A stretch of DNA of 16,426 bases, taken from the NCBI GenBank assembly GCA_026770585.1, contig MU646306.1, positions 1,327,335-1,343,760 of the forward strand, given 5' to 3'. The position numbers and the translations under genes are program-made. This document shows positions 14,401 to 16,402 of this stretch, in pieces; the first letter of the stretch is position 1, and each line of letters begins with the position of its first letter. Source of the DNA: Baffinella frigidus (lineage: Eukaryota; Cryptophyceae; Cryptomonadales; Baffinellaceae). The notes beneath the pieces were generated by a model. The model had not been told where the DNA came from. It searched no databases and was given only the letters and a program-made list of their open reading frames with translations.

Positions 14401-16266
14401 CTCGATGGCAGACTTGAGGAGCGAACGGATGCGCGCTCCGCTTTCGCCTTTCGCCACCCCCTCCAGCGCGTCCTCTGCCACACCCACCATTCAGAGCAAA
14501 AACCACAGTACAAAATGTCACCTAACGTTAGTTGATGGCGATCCCATCAACTAACGTTAGGTGACATTTTAGCTAGAGTATTTGCCGTGTCTCGCCCTTC
14601 GCCACCCCCTCCAGCGCATCCTCTGCCCACCCATGAGAAACCCCATTAGCAAACCCATGAGAAACCCTTTCCGCACCCTTGTCCGGAGAAACCTATGCGT
14701 CTTCCCCCCTCCAGCGCGTCCTCTGCAACACCCACCATTCAGAGCAGAAACTACAGTGCAAAATTTCACCTAGCATTAGTTGATGACGAGCCCAGGGTTA
14801 CGCAGACAGAGCTGGAGTATTTGCCGTGTCTCGCCCTTCGCCACCCCCTCCAGCGCATTCTCTGCCCACCCATGAGAAACCCCATCAGAAAACCCATGAG
14901 AAACCCCTTCTGCACTCGACGAACCAACCCATCTACGAGAAGCCATCTACGAGAAGCCATCTACGCAAAAAGGCGCCTCGGCGGCGTGGTGCGGAGAGGC
15001 ACGGCACACCGGGCTGCGCGTCGGGGAACCGCGGGTAGGCTCCAAACGAGCGTCAGCAGGTGAATAGACGGCGCAAAGGTGCATAGCCGGACGCACACCG
15101 GCGCATAGATGGGCGGGGGGCGAGGGCGCGCGACTCACCGGGCGGCGCGTCGGGGTTAGGCGGGACCGCGGACGTGCTCAGGATGAGCGTCAGCAGCACC
15201 TGCGCCTGCCCGCGCGCGCGCGGAGGCGGTTCCGAGAAGTCGACTGGCGCGGAGAGGAGGCGTTCGAGGAGGGGGACTGCTTTGTCGCCGGTGCACTGCG
15301 GGGAACGCCGATGATTTAGCAAACACCGCAAGGTGAATTGTGGGTACGCAGCATCACACAATTCAGAAATGTTTTGCGAGGAGAAGGTCGAGGCCACACG
15401 AGGCTATCCATGCGAACAGATTCATAAGTCAACTCTTGGATTATTGCCCAGGAAATACGCCAAAAGTCAGCATTTGGTCACGTTTCCGTACGGACATCCG
15501 TACAGAAACGAGATCATTTCCCCACAAATTTTAAAATGTCCTTTTATTCTGCTCGCATGGATAGCCTTGTGTTGGGAGGGGGGACTGCCTTCTCGCTCAT
15601 GCACTGCGGGGAACGCCCCGGAAGTTCAGCGGAAAGGAAGAATCGCGTGGGGATATGCGGGCATGGGAGCGGGCTGTATGTGTCAACAGCATAGAAGACG
15701 TTGCAAAAAAATGCATTGCACGTGTTGTCGACAACGCACGGCACTTGCAGTCAACAAGAAAGGGTAGACGACCACATTCCGGCGTGAAACTGGTTCAGCA
15801 TTCCGTAGGGTGCTACGGTGCTACAGTATGCAGTACCATAGGGTTATGCCTAGCTCTGTCCCACTTGATTTCGTCACATCAGTAAAAACATTGAGCCGTA
15901 GATGACCTGTTAACTTGTACTGGAGATCCTAATAATGCCGGCTAAATGTTTTGATGGGACGAAATCAAGTGGAACAGAGCTAGGATGCGGAATGCCGTAA
16001 CTAGGTGCACGCCATAATAAAGGAGTCCAGTGAACGAGGAGGGCAAGATGACCTGCTGGCGGAGGAACGCCGCGGTAGAGCGCGGTTCTTCTACTTTCTC
16101 GACGAATCCTTATCACGTGTGTTCAAAAATCCACTGTAGGTGTTCACAAGTCCTCTGTAGGTGTCAAGGTACGTACAGTGAAAAGGTAGGGCACGAGGAC
16201 CTGTTGATGGAGGAACGCCGCGTATCGGTAGAGCGCTGCCAGATGCTGTGGATCCGCCTCCAGTGC
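196..16266 (-). CDS. Multi-exon TPR-repeat protein gene, about 24 exons, 5' end outside window
   Basis: Joining the 24 minus-strand exons listed separately below gives one uninterrupted frame of about 671 residues. Eighteen or so degenerate 34-residue TPR units run head to tail, with the usual pattern of small residue, LY.RAL, acidic-P, then L..YA..L. Examples crossing splice junctions are AERYFKRAVELEPTN and AEVFYRRALAVRPQDAD. TPR arrays form right-handed superhelices that bind peptides or partner proteins; the partner is unknown. No enzymatic domain, signal peptide or transmembrane helix is visible. Introns are 18 phase 0, 3 phase 1 and 2 phase 2, and all junction phases match, which is strong evidence that this is a real gene and not chance. 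The N-terminus lies beyond the right edge. The C-terminal exon either ends at a TAG (196-198) or splices on. Family members I can compare with (generic algal/protist TPR proteins) give no specific name. Confidence 0.85.
442..469 (-). pseudogene. Echo of exon 24 with its acceptor
   Basis: The minus strand reads GGCAG|GTGGCG and then VARGRSDMQ against VALGRSDMQ in the real exon. Similarity stops after about nine codons. A 13-nt sequence around ACATGTATTGTA is also repeated at 388 and 428. It lies in intron 23. Confidence 0.7.
637..694 (-). CDS. TPR gene exon 23
   Basis: It encodes one base plus 19 codons: RAVELEPTNVNSLLSYGQQ. The acceptor is GCGGCAG|G and the donor CAG|GTCCGC (phase 0). Joined to exon 22 it yields AERYFKRAVELEPTN. 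The telomere-like tract at 711-793 is in the intron just upstream. Confidence 0.83.
711..793 (+). repeat. Interstitial telomeric tract
   Basis: There are about 12 TTTAGGG units with TTCAGGG variants, in intron 22, in the same orientation as the tract at the left edge. Confidence 0.9.
922..1034 (-). CDS. TPR gene exon 22
   Basis: It encodes 37 codons plus AA: VLYKRAAASDPSDSLALLHL, GHLLRDRGDARAAERYF, then a split Lys. The acceptor is CCGCAG|GTG and the donor CAA|GTACCT (phase 2). A 74-nt echo with an in-frame stop lies upstream at 1089-1162. Confidence 0.85.
1089..1162 (-). pseudogene. Echo of exon 22 with in-frame stop
   Basis: The minus strand reads VIYKRAASSDPSGSLTLLHL then GHLLPD and TGA, against VLYKRAAASDPSDSLALLHL in the real exon. 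The acceptor CAG|GTG is kept and the donor half is lost. It lies in intron 21. Confidence 0.85.
1408..1488 (-). CDS. TPR gene exon 21
   Basis: It encodes 27 residues: AGNLLTVVGAGRQGLKRDVF then HDLAGAE. The acceptor is CCTCCAG|GCT and the donor GAG|GTCGCA, both phase 0. It makes a TPR with an extended linker between its two helices. An open plus-strand frame over the same bases looks codon-like only because it mirrors this exon. Confidence 0.72.
1628..1675 (-). pseudogene. Echo of exon 20 3' end (distal)
   Basis: The minus strand reads HPVALCNYA followed by GTGGAC, matching HPAALCNYA|GTCATC of the real exon. It is diverged further upstream and has no usable acceptor. Confidence 0.65.
1764..1821 (-). 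pseudogene. Echo of exon 20 3' end with strong donor
   Basis: The minus strand reads VYERALAAQPDYPAALCNYA followed by GTGAGC, a better donor than the real exon's GTCATC. No CAG acceptor in matching phase precedes it, so inclusion would shift the frame. Confidence 0.75.
1921..2064 (-). CDS. TPR gene exon 20
   Basis: It encodes 48 residues spanning more than one TPR: AEPTHAASLCNYATLLHDAL, HRPGAAKDMYERALAAQPDH, PAALCNYA. The acceptor is CAACCCAG|GCG. The donor is GCG|GTCATC, weak. Phase 0 on both sides. Two 3'-end copies downstream (1764-1821, 1628-1675) and one 5'-part copy upstream (2185-2228) surround it. Confidence 0.83.
2085..2186. repeat. CAGTCAGC/AAGCCAGT minisatellite
   Basis: Irregular tetranucleotide-based units (GTCA, GCAA, GCCA) fill about 100 bases between exon 20 and its 5' echo, in intron 19. 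Confidence 0.8.
2185..2228 (-). pseudogene. Echo of exon 20 5' part
   Basis: The minus strand reads VEPTHAASLRNYATLL, against AEPTHAASLCNYATLL. The acceptor AG is replaced by TG. It lies in intron 19, beside an AGTC-rich minisatellite. Confidence 0.75.
2345..2427. repeat. Compound (TG)n(AG)n microsatellite
   Basis: About 15 GT units are followed directly by about 26 GA units with one interruption, in intron 19. Open frames across it encode only CV or RE dipeptides and are not genes. Confidence 0.95.
2602..2666 (-). CDS. TPR gene exon 19
   Basis: It encodes two bases plus 21 codons: IVSDSHGNAPAAAQLYDRAL then E. The acceptor is CTCGCAG|GC and the donor GAG|GTCTGC (phase 0). The bases before the acceptor resemble the end of exon 18 (an 11-nt direct repeat, see findings). 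Confidence 0.84.
2697..2733. repeat. AT-rich direct repeat
   Basis: TAACATTTTGTTTTATTA occurs twice in tandem in intron 18. A second pair (CGCTGAAATGTTGCC-like) follows at about 2767-2803. Confidence 0.8.
2836..2908 (-). CDS. TPR gene exon 18
   Basis: It encodes 24 codons plus G: VAEVHYRRALEIDPRNVFAL then CSLA, a textbook TPR helix B and loop. The acceptor is ACGCAG|GTG and the donor CGG|GTATCA (phase 1). The G is completed by GC of exon 19 to give Gly. Confidence 0.87.
2936..3042. repeat. Pair of 28-bp direct repeats, 77-bp period
   Basis: GATCAAATCACGAAATCGTG plus GATGCGCCG occurs at about 2937 and 3014. Each copy contains a small hairpin (CACGAAATCGTG). It lies in intron 17. Confidence 0.85.
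3221..3752. mobile_element. Region bounded by 38-bp inverted repeats
   Basis: The arm at 3221-3258 and the arm at 3715-3752 are near-perfect reverse complements (key word TCATGTCAACTTACGAA and its inverse), 456 bp apart, in intron 17. The interior has no recognisable gene. It may be a non-autonomous element or an inverted segmental duplication; no target-site duplication was identified. Confidence 0.5.
3469..3518. repeat. Palindrome centred on GAATTC
   Basis: The arms GGTCACGTAACGGGCGG and CCGCCCGATACGTGACC flank an AATT centre inside the inverted-repeat region. It could form a cruciform, or be a remnant of a fold-back element. Confidence 0.75.
3836..3907 (-). CDS. TPR gene exon 17
   Basis: It encodes 24 residues: CEPENPTILTRYGRLAEDVD then ANYE. 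The acceptor is GTGCAG|TGT and the donor GAG|GTCCTC, both phase 0. Two further copies of the exon with its acceptor lie upstream (4013-4078, 4132-4193). The far one has a stop where this exon has Tyr. Confidence 0.83.
3935..3992. repeat. AT-rich TAACGTTATT repeats
   Basis: Three copies of AACGTT within runs of T and A lie between exon 17 and its first echo, in intron 16. Confidence 0.7.
4013..4078 (-). pseudogene. Echo of exon 17 (near copy)
   Basis: The minus strand reads CEPENPTILTRCGRLADD, against CEPENPTILTRYGRLAED. The GTGCAG|TGT acceptor is intact. No donor like the real exon's is kept. Confidence 0.85.
4132..4193 (-). pseudogene. Echo of exon 17 (far copy, stop codon)
   Basis: The minus strand reads CEPENPTILTR, then TGA, then GRLAE. 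The acceptor GTGCAG|TGT is intact. Repeat spacing to the near copy is about 115 bp. Confidence 0.85.
4630..4695. repeat. Imperfect hairpin in intron 16
   Basis: Arms beginning CTGCAGTCCAA and ending TTGGACTGCAG are separated by about 20 bases. A CCACTGTGTG motif is repeated just to the right, beside the exon 16 donor. Confidence 0.65.
4736..4789 (-). CDS. TPR gene exon 16
   Basis: It encodes 18 residues: ERYQEHEAARELLQRGLQ. The acceptor is TTGATCAG|GAG and the donor CAG|GTGTCT, phase 0 on both sides. Its donor hexamer is identical to that of exon 15. Confidence 0.83.
4826..5000. repeat. GA-rich low-complexity tract with (GC)n
   Basis: GAGA/GAGC-rich purine sequence with an alternating CG run at about 4948-4968 fills most of the 232-nt intron 15. 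Confidence 0.9.
5022..5102 (-). CDS. TPR gene exon 15
   Basis: It encodes 27 residues: ARTLLEKAVSVSPHDADAIT then HLAALLQ. The acceptor is CTAAGCAG|GCG; a CGACTAAG stretch just before it may hold the branch point. The donor is CAG|GTGTCT, phase 0 on both sides. Confidence 0.85.
5131..5277. repeat. Dispersed 150-bp repeat, copy 1
   Basis: It shares nearly all its length with 8069-8222, from GGGCTACGAGGGGAGTTTCG to GAAGTCCGCTGTGTGG, including CCTACGGGTTGCCTACCGTA. It lies in intron 14. It has no coding signal and is probably a non-autonomous transposable element. Confidence 0.85.
5342..5543. mobile_element. Fold-back element (about 200 bp)
   Basis: The left arm (about 5342-5406) and right arm (about 5465-5543) are long imperfect reverse complements, with shared core GATTCTAAAATCCG and an inner CTTAAGTC. 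The loop is about 58 bp. It is MITE-like; terminal duplications were not resolved. Confidence 0.75.
5601..5762. mobile_element. Palindromic MITE-like element, copy 1
   Basis: The 162-bp near-perfect palindrome begins ATAGGCTAACGGCCTGAAAA and ends with its inverse. The arms are about 67 bp. It is the same family as 13748-13908 and lies in intron 14. It encodes no transposase, so it would need one in trans. Confidence 0.85.
6043..6105 (-). CDS. TPR gene exon 14
   Basis: It encodes 21 residues: DADLLCGLGTFLEQNRADAR then E. The acceptor is ACGCAG|GAC and the donor GAG|GTGCCC, both phase 0. A partial copy (DADLLYCLGT) lies upstream at about 6367-6395. Confidence 0.83.
6367..6395 (-). pseudogene. 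Echo of exon 14
   Basis: The minus strand reads DADLLYCLGT, against DADLLCGLGT in the real exon. The acceptor is not preserved. Flanking intron words (ATCAAG, CTATGCCTTCTT) are also repeated at 6139-6195. It lies in intron 13. Confidence 0.7.
6430..6700. repeat. Purine-only minisatellite (about 20-bp unit)
   Basis: Units like GATGAGGGAGGGGAAGGGAG repeat at least six times with variants. The plus strand is almost free of pyrimidines apart from the T of GATG, so G-quadruplex or triplex formation is plausible. It lies in intron 13. Open frames here are Ser/Pro/His low complexity and are not genes. Confidence 0.9.
6852..6887 (-). CDS. TPR gene exon 13 (36-nt microexon)
   Basis: It encodes only 12 residues, VFYRRALAVRPQ, the core of TPR helix B. 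The acceptor is ACACCAG|GTG and the donor CAG|GTACTC, phase 0 on both sides. Skipping it would keep the frame but delete one helix B. It joins SAE of exon 12 and DAD of exon 14 in perfect TPR register. Confidence 0.82.
7040..7117 (-). CDS. TPR gene exon 12
   Basis: It encodes 26 residues: LDPAHPTALGHYAIYLHQHL then NDPSAE. The acceptor is TTGCAG|CTG and the donor GAG|GTCCGT, both phase 0. It supplies the DP turn, helix A and the start of the next unit. Three decayed copies lie upstream (7293-7338, 7586-7621, 7795-7819). Confidence 0.85.
7293..7338 (-). pseudogene. Echo 1 of exon 12
   Basis: The minus strand reads LDPAHPTPLGHYAIY with acceptor CGACAG|CTG kept. It diverges after the Tyr codon, before the donor. 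Confidence 0.85.
7586..7621 (-). pseudogene. Echo 2 of exon 12
   Basis: The minus strand reads LDPTALGHHAIY. It is an in-frame three-codon deletion relative to the exon, with the acceptor CAG|CTG still present. Confidence 0.8.
7795..7819 (-). pseudogene. Echo 3 of exon 12 (very decayed)
   Basis: Only the acceptor CGACAG|CTGG and GGGTGCGCGGGG-like bases remain recognisable. Confidence 0.55.
8069..8222. repeat. Dispersed 150-bp repeat, copy 2
   Basis: It matches 5131-5277 closely, with a short internal insertion (CCATTTTGGGC). Its right edge is about 29 bp from the exon 11 donor, in intron 11. Confidence 0.85.
8251..8336 (-). CDS. TPR gene exon 11
   Basis: It encodes two bases plus 28 codons: VLAAQGALMESYEGHKPESG then ALFLRALQ. 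The acceptor is GTGCAG|GA and the donor CAG|GTATTT (phase 0). Five or more echoes of its acceptor and first codons are scattered over the next 670 bases upstream. Confidence 0.85.
8383..9125. repeat. Tandem array carrying exon 11 acceptor echoes
   Basis: Repeated blocks include TTTGAACC..ACCCACAGGCAACCTGAATG (at about 8386, 8428, 8632 and 8836) and a longer block ending TATGTGAGAT...CCCAGTGTGGGACGGG (about 8718-8805 and 9030-9117). Acceptor-like GCACTCCTGC echoes occur at about 8474, 8682, 8811 and 9000. It fills most of intron 10. Confidence 0.85.
8459..8474 (-). pseudogene. Echo of exon 11 start
   Basis: The minus strand reads GCAG|GA, then VLAAR, against VLAAQ in the exon. Only the first codons and the acceptor are kept. 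Confidence 0.65.
9167..9230 (-). CDS. TPR gene exon 10
   Basis: It encodes 21 codons plus G: GQQEKAQALLARAAAANPLH then P. The acceptor is ATCGCAG|GGG and the donor CAG|GTGCGT (phase 1). The leftover G joins GA of exon 11 to form Gly. It is an Ala-rich TPR helix B. Confidence 0.82.
9474..9534 (-). repeat. Interstitial telomeric tract, opposite orientation
   Basis: There are about 8.5 perfect CCCTAAA units inside intron 9, oriented opposite to the tracts at 1-95 and 711-793. The absence of mismatches suggests recent acquisition. Confidence 0.9.
9693..9797 (-). CDS. TPR gene exon 9
   Basis: It encodes 35 residues, close to one TPR: GDLDECDSLFSWAVQAYPQN then APLFCEYAWMLHNCQ. The acceptor is CGGCAG|GGG and the donor CAG|GTGCCT, both phase 0. 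It is richer in Cys and Trp than the other units. A partial copy lies upstream at 10035-10070. Confidence 0.85.
10035..10070 (-). pseudogene. Echo of exon 9
   Basis: A 36-nt block is identical to the exon, reading LDECDSLFSWAV on the minus strand. The first codons and acceptor context differ. It lies in intron 8, with duplicated flanking intron sequence (GGGCAAAGCGCTC at about 9905 and 10130). Confidence 0.85.
10278..10296 (-). repeat. Short telomere-like tract
   Basis: There are two to three CCCTAAA/CCCTAA units in intron 8, near the exon 8 donor. The tract is small and may be chance. Confidence 0.5.
10382..10459 (-). CDS. TPR gene exon 8
   Basis: It encodes 26 residues, ALSRHTSPPLATVRRFCDFL then QRRLAK. 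The acceptor is GTGGCAG|GCG and the donor AAG|GTCCCT, phase 0 on both sides. A 71-nt perfect copy of the exon start plus acceptor lies upstream at 10727-10797; it lacks the last 11 exon bases and the donor. Confidence 0.8.
10727..10797 (-). pseudogene. Fresh echo of exon 8
   Basis: A 71-nt block is identical to exon 8 plus its acceptor (10393-10463), reading ALSRHTSPPLATVRRFCDFL. The last 11 exon bases and the donor are missing. It lies in intron 7. The perfect identity means recent duplication or gene conversion. Confidence 0.9.
11017..11157 (+). CDS. Small plus-strand ORF, possible coiled-coil peptide
   Basis: The ORF has 46 codons, starting MKQRQTLMALLARLEALVTE, with leucines spaced like a heptad pattern and a fairly coding-like codon choice. 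It extends upstream in frame to 10879. It lies inside intron 7 of the TPR gene on the opposite strand, and its last codons overlap an echo of exon 7. There is no promoter, splice or homology support and I do not recognise it, so it may be chance. Confidence 0.2.
   Translation: MKQRQTLMALLARLEALVTEVGRLDALEKSAIRKIEAGFTGAEAWR
11146..11172 (-). pseudogene. Echo of exon 7 donor side
   Basis: The minus strand carries AAGTCTACCGCCAG then GCC, resembling the end of exon 7 with an internal deletion. It is a downstream-side echo in intron 7. Confidence 0.55.
11373..11454 (-). CDS. TPR gene exon 7
   Basis: It encodes one base plus 27 codons: FEPLSHLAQLRSNAFNDKSG then AELLYRQ. The acceptor is GTGGCAG|G. 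The donor is CAG|GCATGC, the second GC-type donor of the gene. The next exon begins ALSRHTSPP, so the helix AELLYRQALSR is rebuilt only if this GC donor is used. Confidence 0.8.
11507..11553 (-). pseudogene. Echo of exon 7 acceptor side
   Basis: CTGACCCACAGGCGCGAGAG occurs twice in tandem, then GGCTCGAACCTG as at the real exon start. A further variant lies at about 11655-11685. It lies in intron 6. Confidence 0.6.
11601..11632 (+). repeat. Degenerate telomere-like tract
   Basis: The repeated GAGGGTT/CAGGGTT units in intron 6 resemble the degenerate units after position 95. Confidence 0.5.
11840..11920. repeat. GGCTCCAGTGT tandem repeat
   Basis: ACAATGCATGCCAAATGGCT plus CCAGTGT occurs twice with a 38-bp period, then two shorter TCCAGTGTAAA copies, ending about 13 bases from the exon 6 donor. 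Confidence 0.8.
11933..11988 (-). CDS. TPR gene exon 6
   Basis: It encodes 18 codons plus AA: HGDAMSLLQRAIEADPSD, then a Lys split across the intron. The acceptor is GGCGCAG|CAT and the donor GACAA|GTAACG (phase 2). The missing base is supplied by the first G of exon 7, restoring AAG. A degraded acceptor-side copy lies upstream at 12094-12113. Confidence 0.8.
12094..12113 (-). pseudogene. Echo of exon 6 start
   Basis: The minus strand reads GAGCAG|CAC and HGYAMPL, against HGDAMSL. It is part of an intron 5 duplication whose units also recur at about 12160-12245 and 12380-12520 (words GCGCCGTGCG, CTGATTAGT, CAGTGGT). Confidence 0.75.
12536..12631 (-). CDS. TPR gene exon 5
   Basis: It encodes 32 residues, almost one canonical TPR: AEQLLTRALQLDPGHVPSLL then RLATLLSNVRKQ. 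The acceptor is TTGGCAG|GCC. The donor reads CAG|GCACGT. No GT in suitable phase lies nearby, and the next exon (HGDAMSLLQRA) continues the TPR exactly, so this is called a GC-AG intron. Confidence 0.82.
12655..12717. repeat. TTTGAGCCGACT direct repeat
   Basis: The unit TTTGAGCCGACTRAYATTGAT occurs twice with a 35-bp period in intron 4. The rest of that intron (to 13080) holds nothing else I recognise, apart from a GAAGCGCTCCAGCAGCA word shared with intron 8. Confidence 0.8.
13081..13170 (-). CDS. TPR gene exon 4
   Basis: It encodes 30 residues, including GIDHPVVLSRYALLLTAP then ILAPAEDVAQ, so it finishes one TPR and opens the next. The acceptor is CCACAG|GAG and the donor CAG|GTTCGT, both phase 0. 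A decayed copy of its first half lies upstream at 13472-13505, and the acceptor region itself is duplicated at about 13322-13375. Confidence 0.8.
13157..13375. repeat. Tandem duplication over the exon 4 acceptor
   Basis: A block containing GATCGATCCCCTCCTC and AAATTGCAAACCTGAGTCTC occurs at 13157-13210 and 13322-13375 (165-bp period). Thus the exon 4 splice acceptor region exists twice; only the left copy leads into an open exon. Confidence 0.85.
13472..13505 (-). pseudogene. Echo of exon 4
   Basis: The minus strand reads GVDHPVVLSRY, against GIDHPVVLSRY in exon 4. There is no CAG acceptor directly before it, and the frame is lost after Tyr. Confidence 0.8.
13716..13747 (-). pseudogene. Echo of exon 3 3' end, next to a MITE
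   Basis: The minus strand reads RSLLKSSIE followed by GTACAG. The exon similarity stops right where the palindromic element begins at 13748. Sequence beyond the element does not resume the exon. Confidence 0.75.
13748..13908. mobile_element. Palindromic MITE-like element, copy 2
   Basis: The 161-bp palindrome begins ATAGGCTAACGGACTAAAAA and ends with TTTTTGGTCAGTTACCCTAT. It is the same family as 5601-5762. No clear target-site duplication was seen. It lies in intron 3. Confidence 0.85.
14091..14164 (-). CDS. TPR gene exon 3, copy a (alternative exon)
   Basis: It is a full-length duplicate of the exon at 14401-14474, with the same acceptor phase, the same donor GAG|GTCCAT and no stop. The first full codon is Asn instead of Asp (NALEGVAKGESGARIRSLLK, then SAIE). 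Its acceptor is CCGACAG|AG. Splicing 2-3a-4 is fully in frame, so it is a candidate mutually exclusive exon. It could equally be a recent silent duplicate. Confidence 0.55.
14279..14378. mobile_element. 100-bp fold-back element with TA target duplication
   Basis: The terminal inverted repeats are TCCCTTAAGTGGCG and its inverse. They are flanked by TA on both sides (14277-14278, 14379-14380). The paralogous locus beside exon 3a (GACAGAGATAGAAAGATTC at about 14061-14079) lacks it, giving an empty-site comparison. TA duplication is typical of Tc1/mariner-related MITEs. Confidence 0.88.
14401..14474 (-). CDS. TPR gene exon 3, copy b (proximal to exon 2)
   Basis: It encodes two bases plus 24 codons: DALEGVAKGESGARIRSLLK, then SAIE. 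The acceptor is GTGGCAG|AG and the donor GAG|GTCCAT (phase 0). A nearly identical full-length exon (14091-14164) lies 310 bases downstream. Both copies accept from phase 1 and donate in phase 0, so only one can be used per transcript without a frameshift. I list this one as the default because it is nearer exon 2 and its acceptor is slightly better; the choice is uncertain. Confidence 0.65.
14512..14570. repeat. Perfect 27-bp hairpin
   Basis: The arms 14512-14538 and 14544-14570 are exact reverse complements around a 5-base loop (core CACCTAACGTTAGTTGATGG). A diverged single-arm version occurs at 14759-14786 without the second arm. Confidence 0.92.
14591..14622 (-). pseudogene. Echo of exon 3 acceptor side (1)
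   Basis: The minus strand reads GCAG|AG and then DALEGVAKGET. It diverges after about ten codons. It lies in intron 2. Confidence 0.8.
14705..14722 (-). pseudogene. Echo of exon 3 acceptor side (2)
   Basis: The minus strand reads GCAG|AG and then DALEGG only. Confidence 0.65.
14830..14861 (-). pseudogene. Echo of exon 3 acceptor side (3)
   Basis: The minus strand reads GCAG|AG and then NALEGVAKGET. The surrounding unit (TATTTGCCGTGTCTCGCCC ... CCCATGAGAAACCCCAT) repeats that at 14579-14665. Confidence 0.8.
15010..15059 (-). pseudogene. Echo of exon 2 3' part
   Basis: CGCGTCGGGG ... GAGCGTCAGCAG matches 15145-15197 of exon 2 with several indels. It is a downstream-side echo in intron 2. Confidence 0.6.
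15139..15295 (-). CDS. TPR gene exon 2
   Basis: It is the longest exon: 52 codons plus one base. It reads TGDKAVPLLERLLSAPVDF, then a Pro/Arg-rich loop (about residues 22-29), then QAQVLLTLILSTSA and a Pro-rich tail. The acceptor is CCGCAG|TGC (phase 0). The donor is G|GTGAGT, the best consensus donor of the whole gene (phase 1). The leftover G joins AG of exon 3 to make a Glu codon. It follows FLHQQ of exon 1 in good TPR register. Confidence 0.85.
15480..15511. repeat. Short strong hairpin
   Basis: CGTTTCCGTACGGA and TCCGTACAGAAACG flank a CA loop. It lies in intron 1. Confidence 0.8.
15578..15603 (-). pseudogene. Echo of exon 2 start
   Basis: The minus strand reads CCCCGCAG|TGC and then CMSEKAVPP, against CTGDKAVPL. 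The acceptor context (GGCGTTCCCCGCAG) is identical to that of the real exon. Confidence 0.82.
15846..15986. mobile_element. Fold-back element
   Basis: The left arm (15846-15898) and right arm (15939-15986) are imperfect reverse complements (CTAGCTCTGTCCCACTTGAT and its inverse; ACATTGAGCCG and its inverse). The loop is about 40 bp. Similarity may extend outward to about 15797 and 16002. It lies in intron 1 and is MITE-like. Confidence 0.75.
16052..16084 (-). pseudogene. Echo of exon 1 3' end
   Basis: GGAGGAACGCCGCGGTAGAGCGC parallels exon 1 at 16210-16236 with a 5-base deletion that breaks the frame. A CAG|GTCATC donor is retained. It is a downstream-side echo in intron 1. Confidence 0.75.
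16201..16266 (-). CDS. TPR gene exon 1 of those visible
   Basis: It encodes 22 residues including ALEADPQHLAALYRYAAFL, a clear TPR helix B plus next helix A. The donor is CAG|GTCCTC, phase 0. The acceptor taken is CGGCAG|GCA. An alternative acceptor 9 nt upstream (GAG|TAT at 16275) would add YRQ, which fits the TPR consensus even better. A TGA just upstream of that point shows the exon does begin near here. The preceding exon lies outside the window. Confidence 0.75.
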
Positions 16267-16278
16267 CTGCCGATACTC

Positions 16279-16402
16279 AGGTCATGGTTCAGGTCCCGGG
16301 TTATCAGGTTATGGTTCAGGTCCCAATAATCAGGTTATGGTTCAGGTCCCGAGATATCAGGTTGTGGTTCAGGTCCCCATAATCAGGTCATGGTTCAGGT
16401 CC
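16279..16402. repeat. 26-27-bp minisatellite at the exon 1 acceptor
   Basis: Five copies of CAGGTYATGGTTCAGGTCCC plus a variable ATAAT/GAGATAT spacer occur directly upstream of exon 1. After it come a short C-run and the window end. Confidence 0.92.

Noticed and set aside
15333-15767. 144-codon plus-strand ORF, Cys-rich end
   Set aside because: It crosses a hairpin and the echo of exon 2 on the opposite strand; no domain is seen and composition is consistent with chance.
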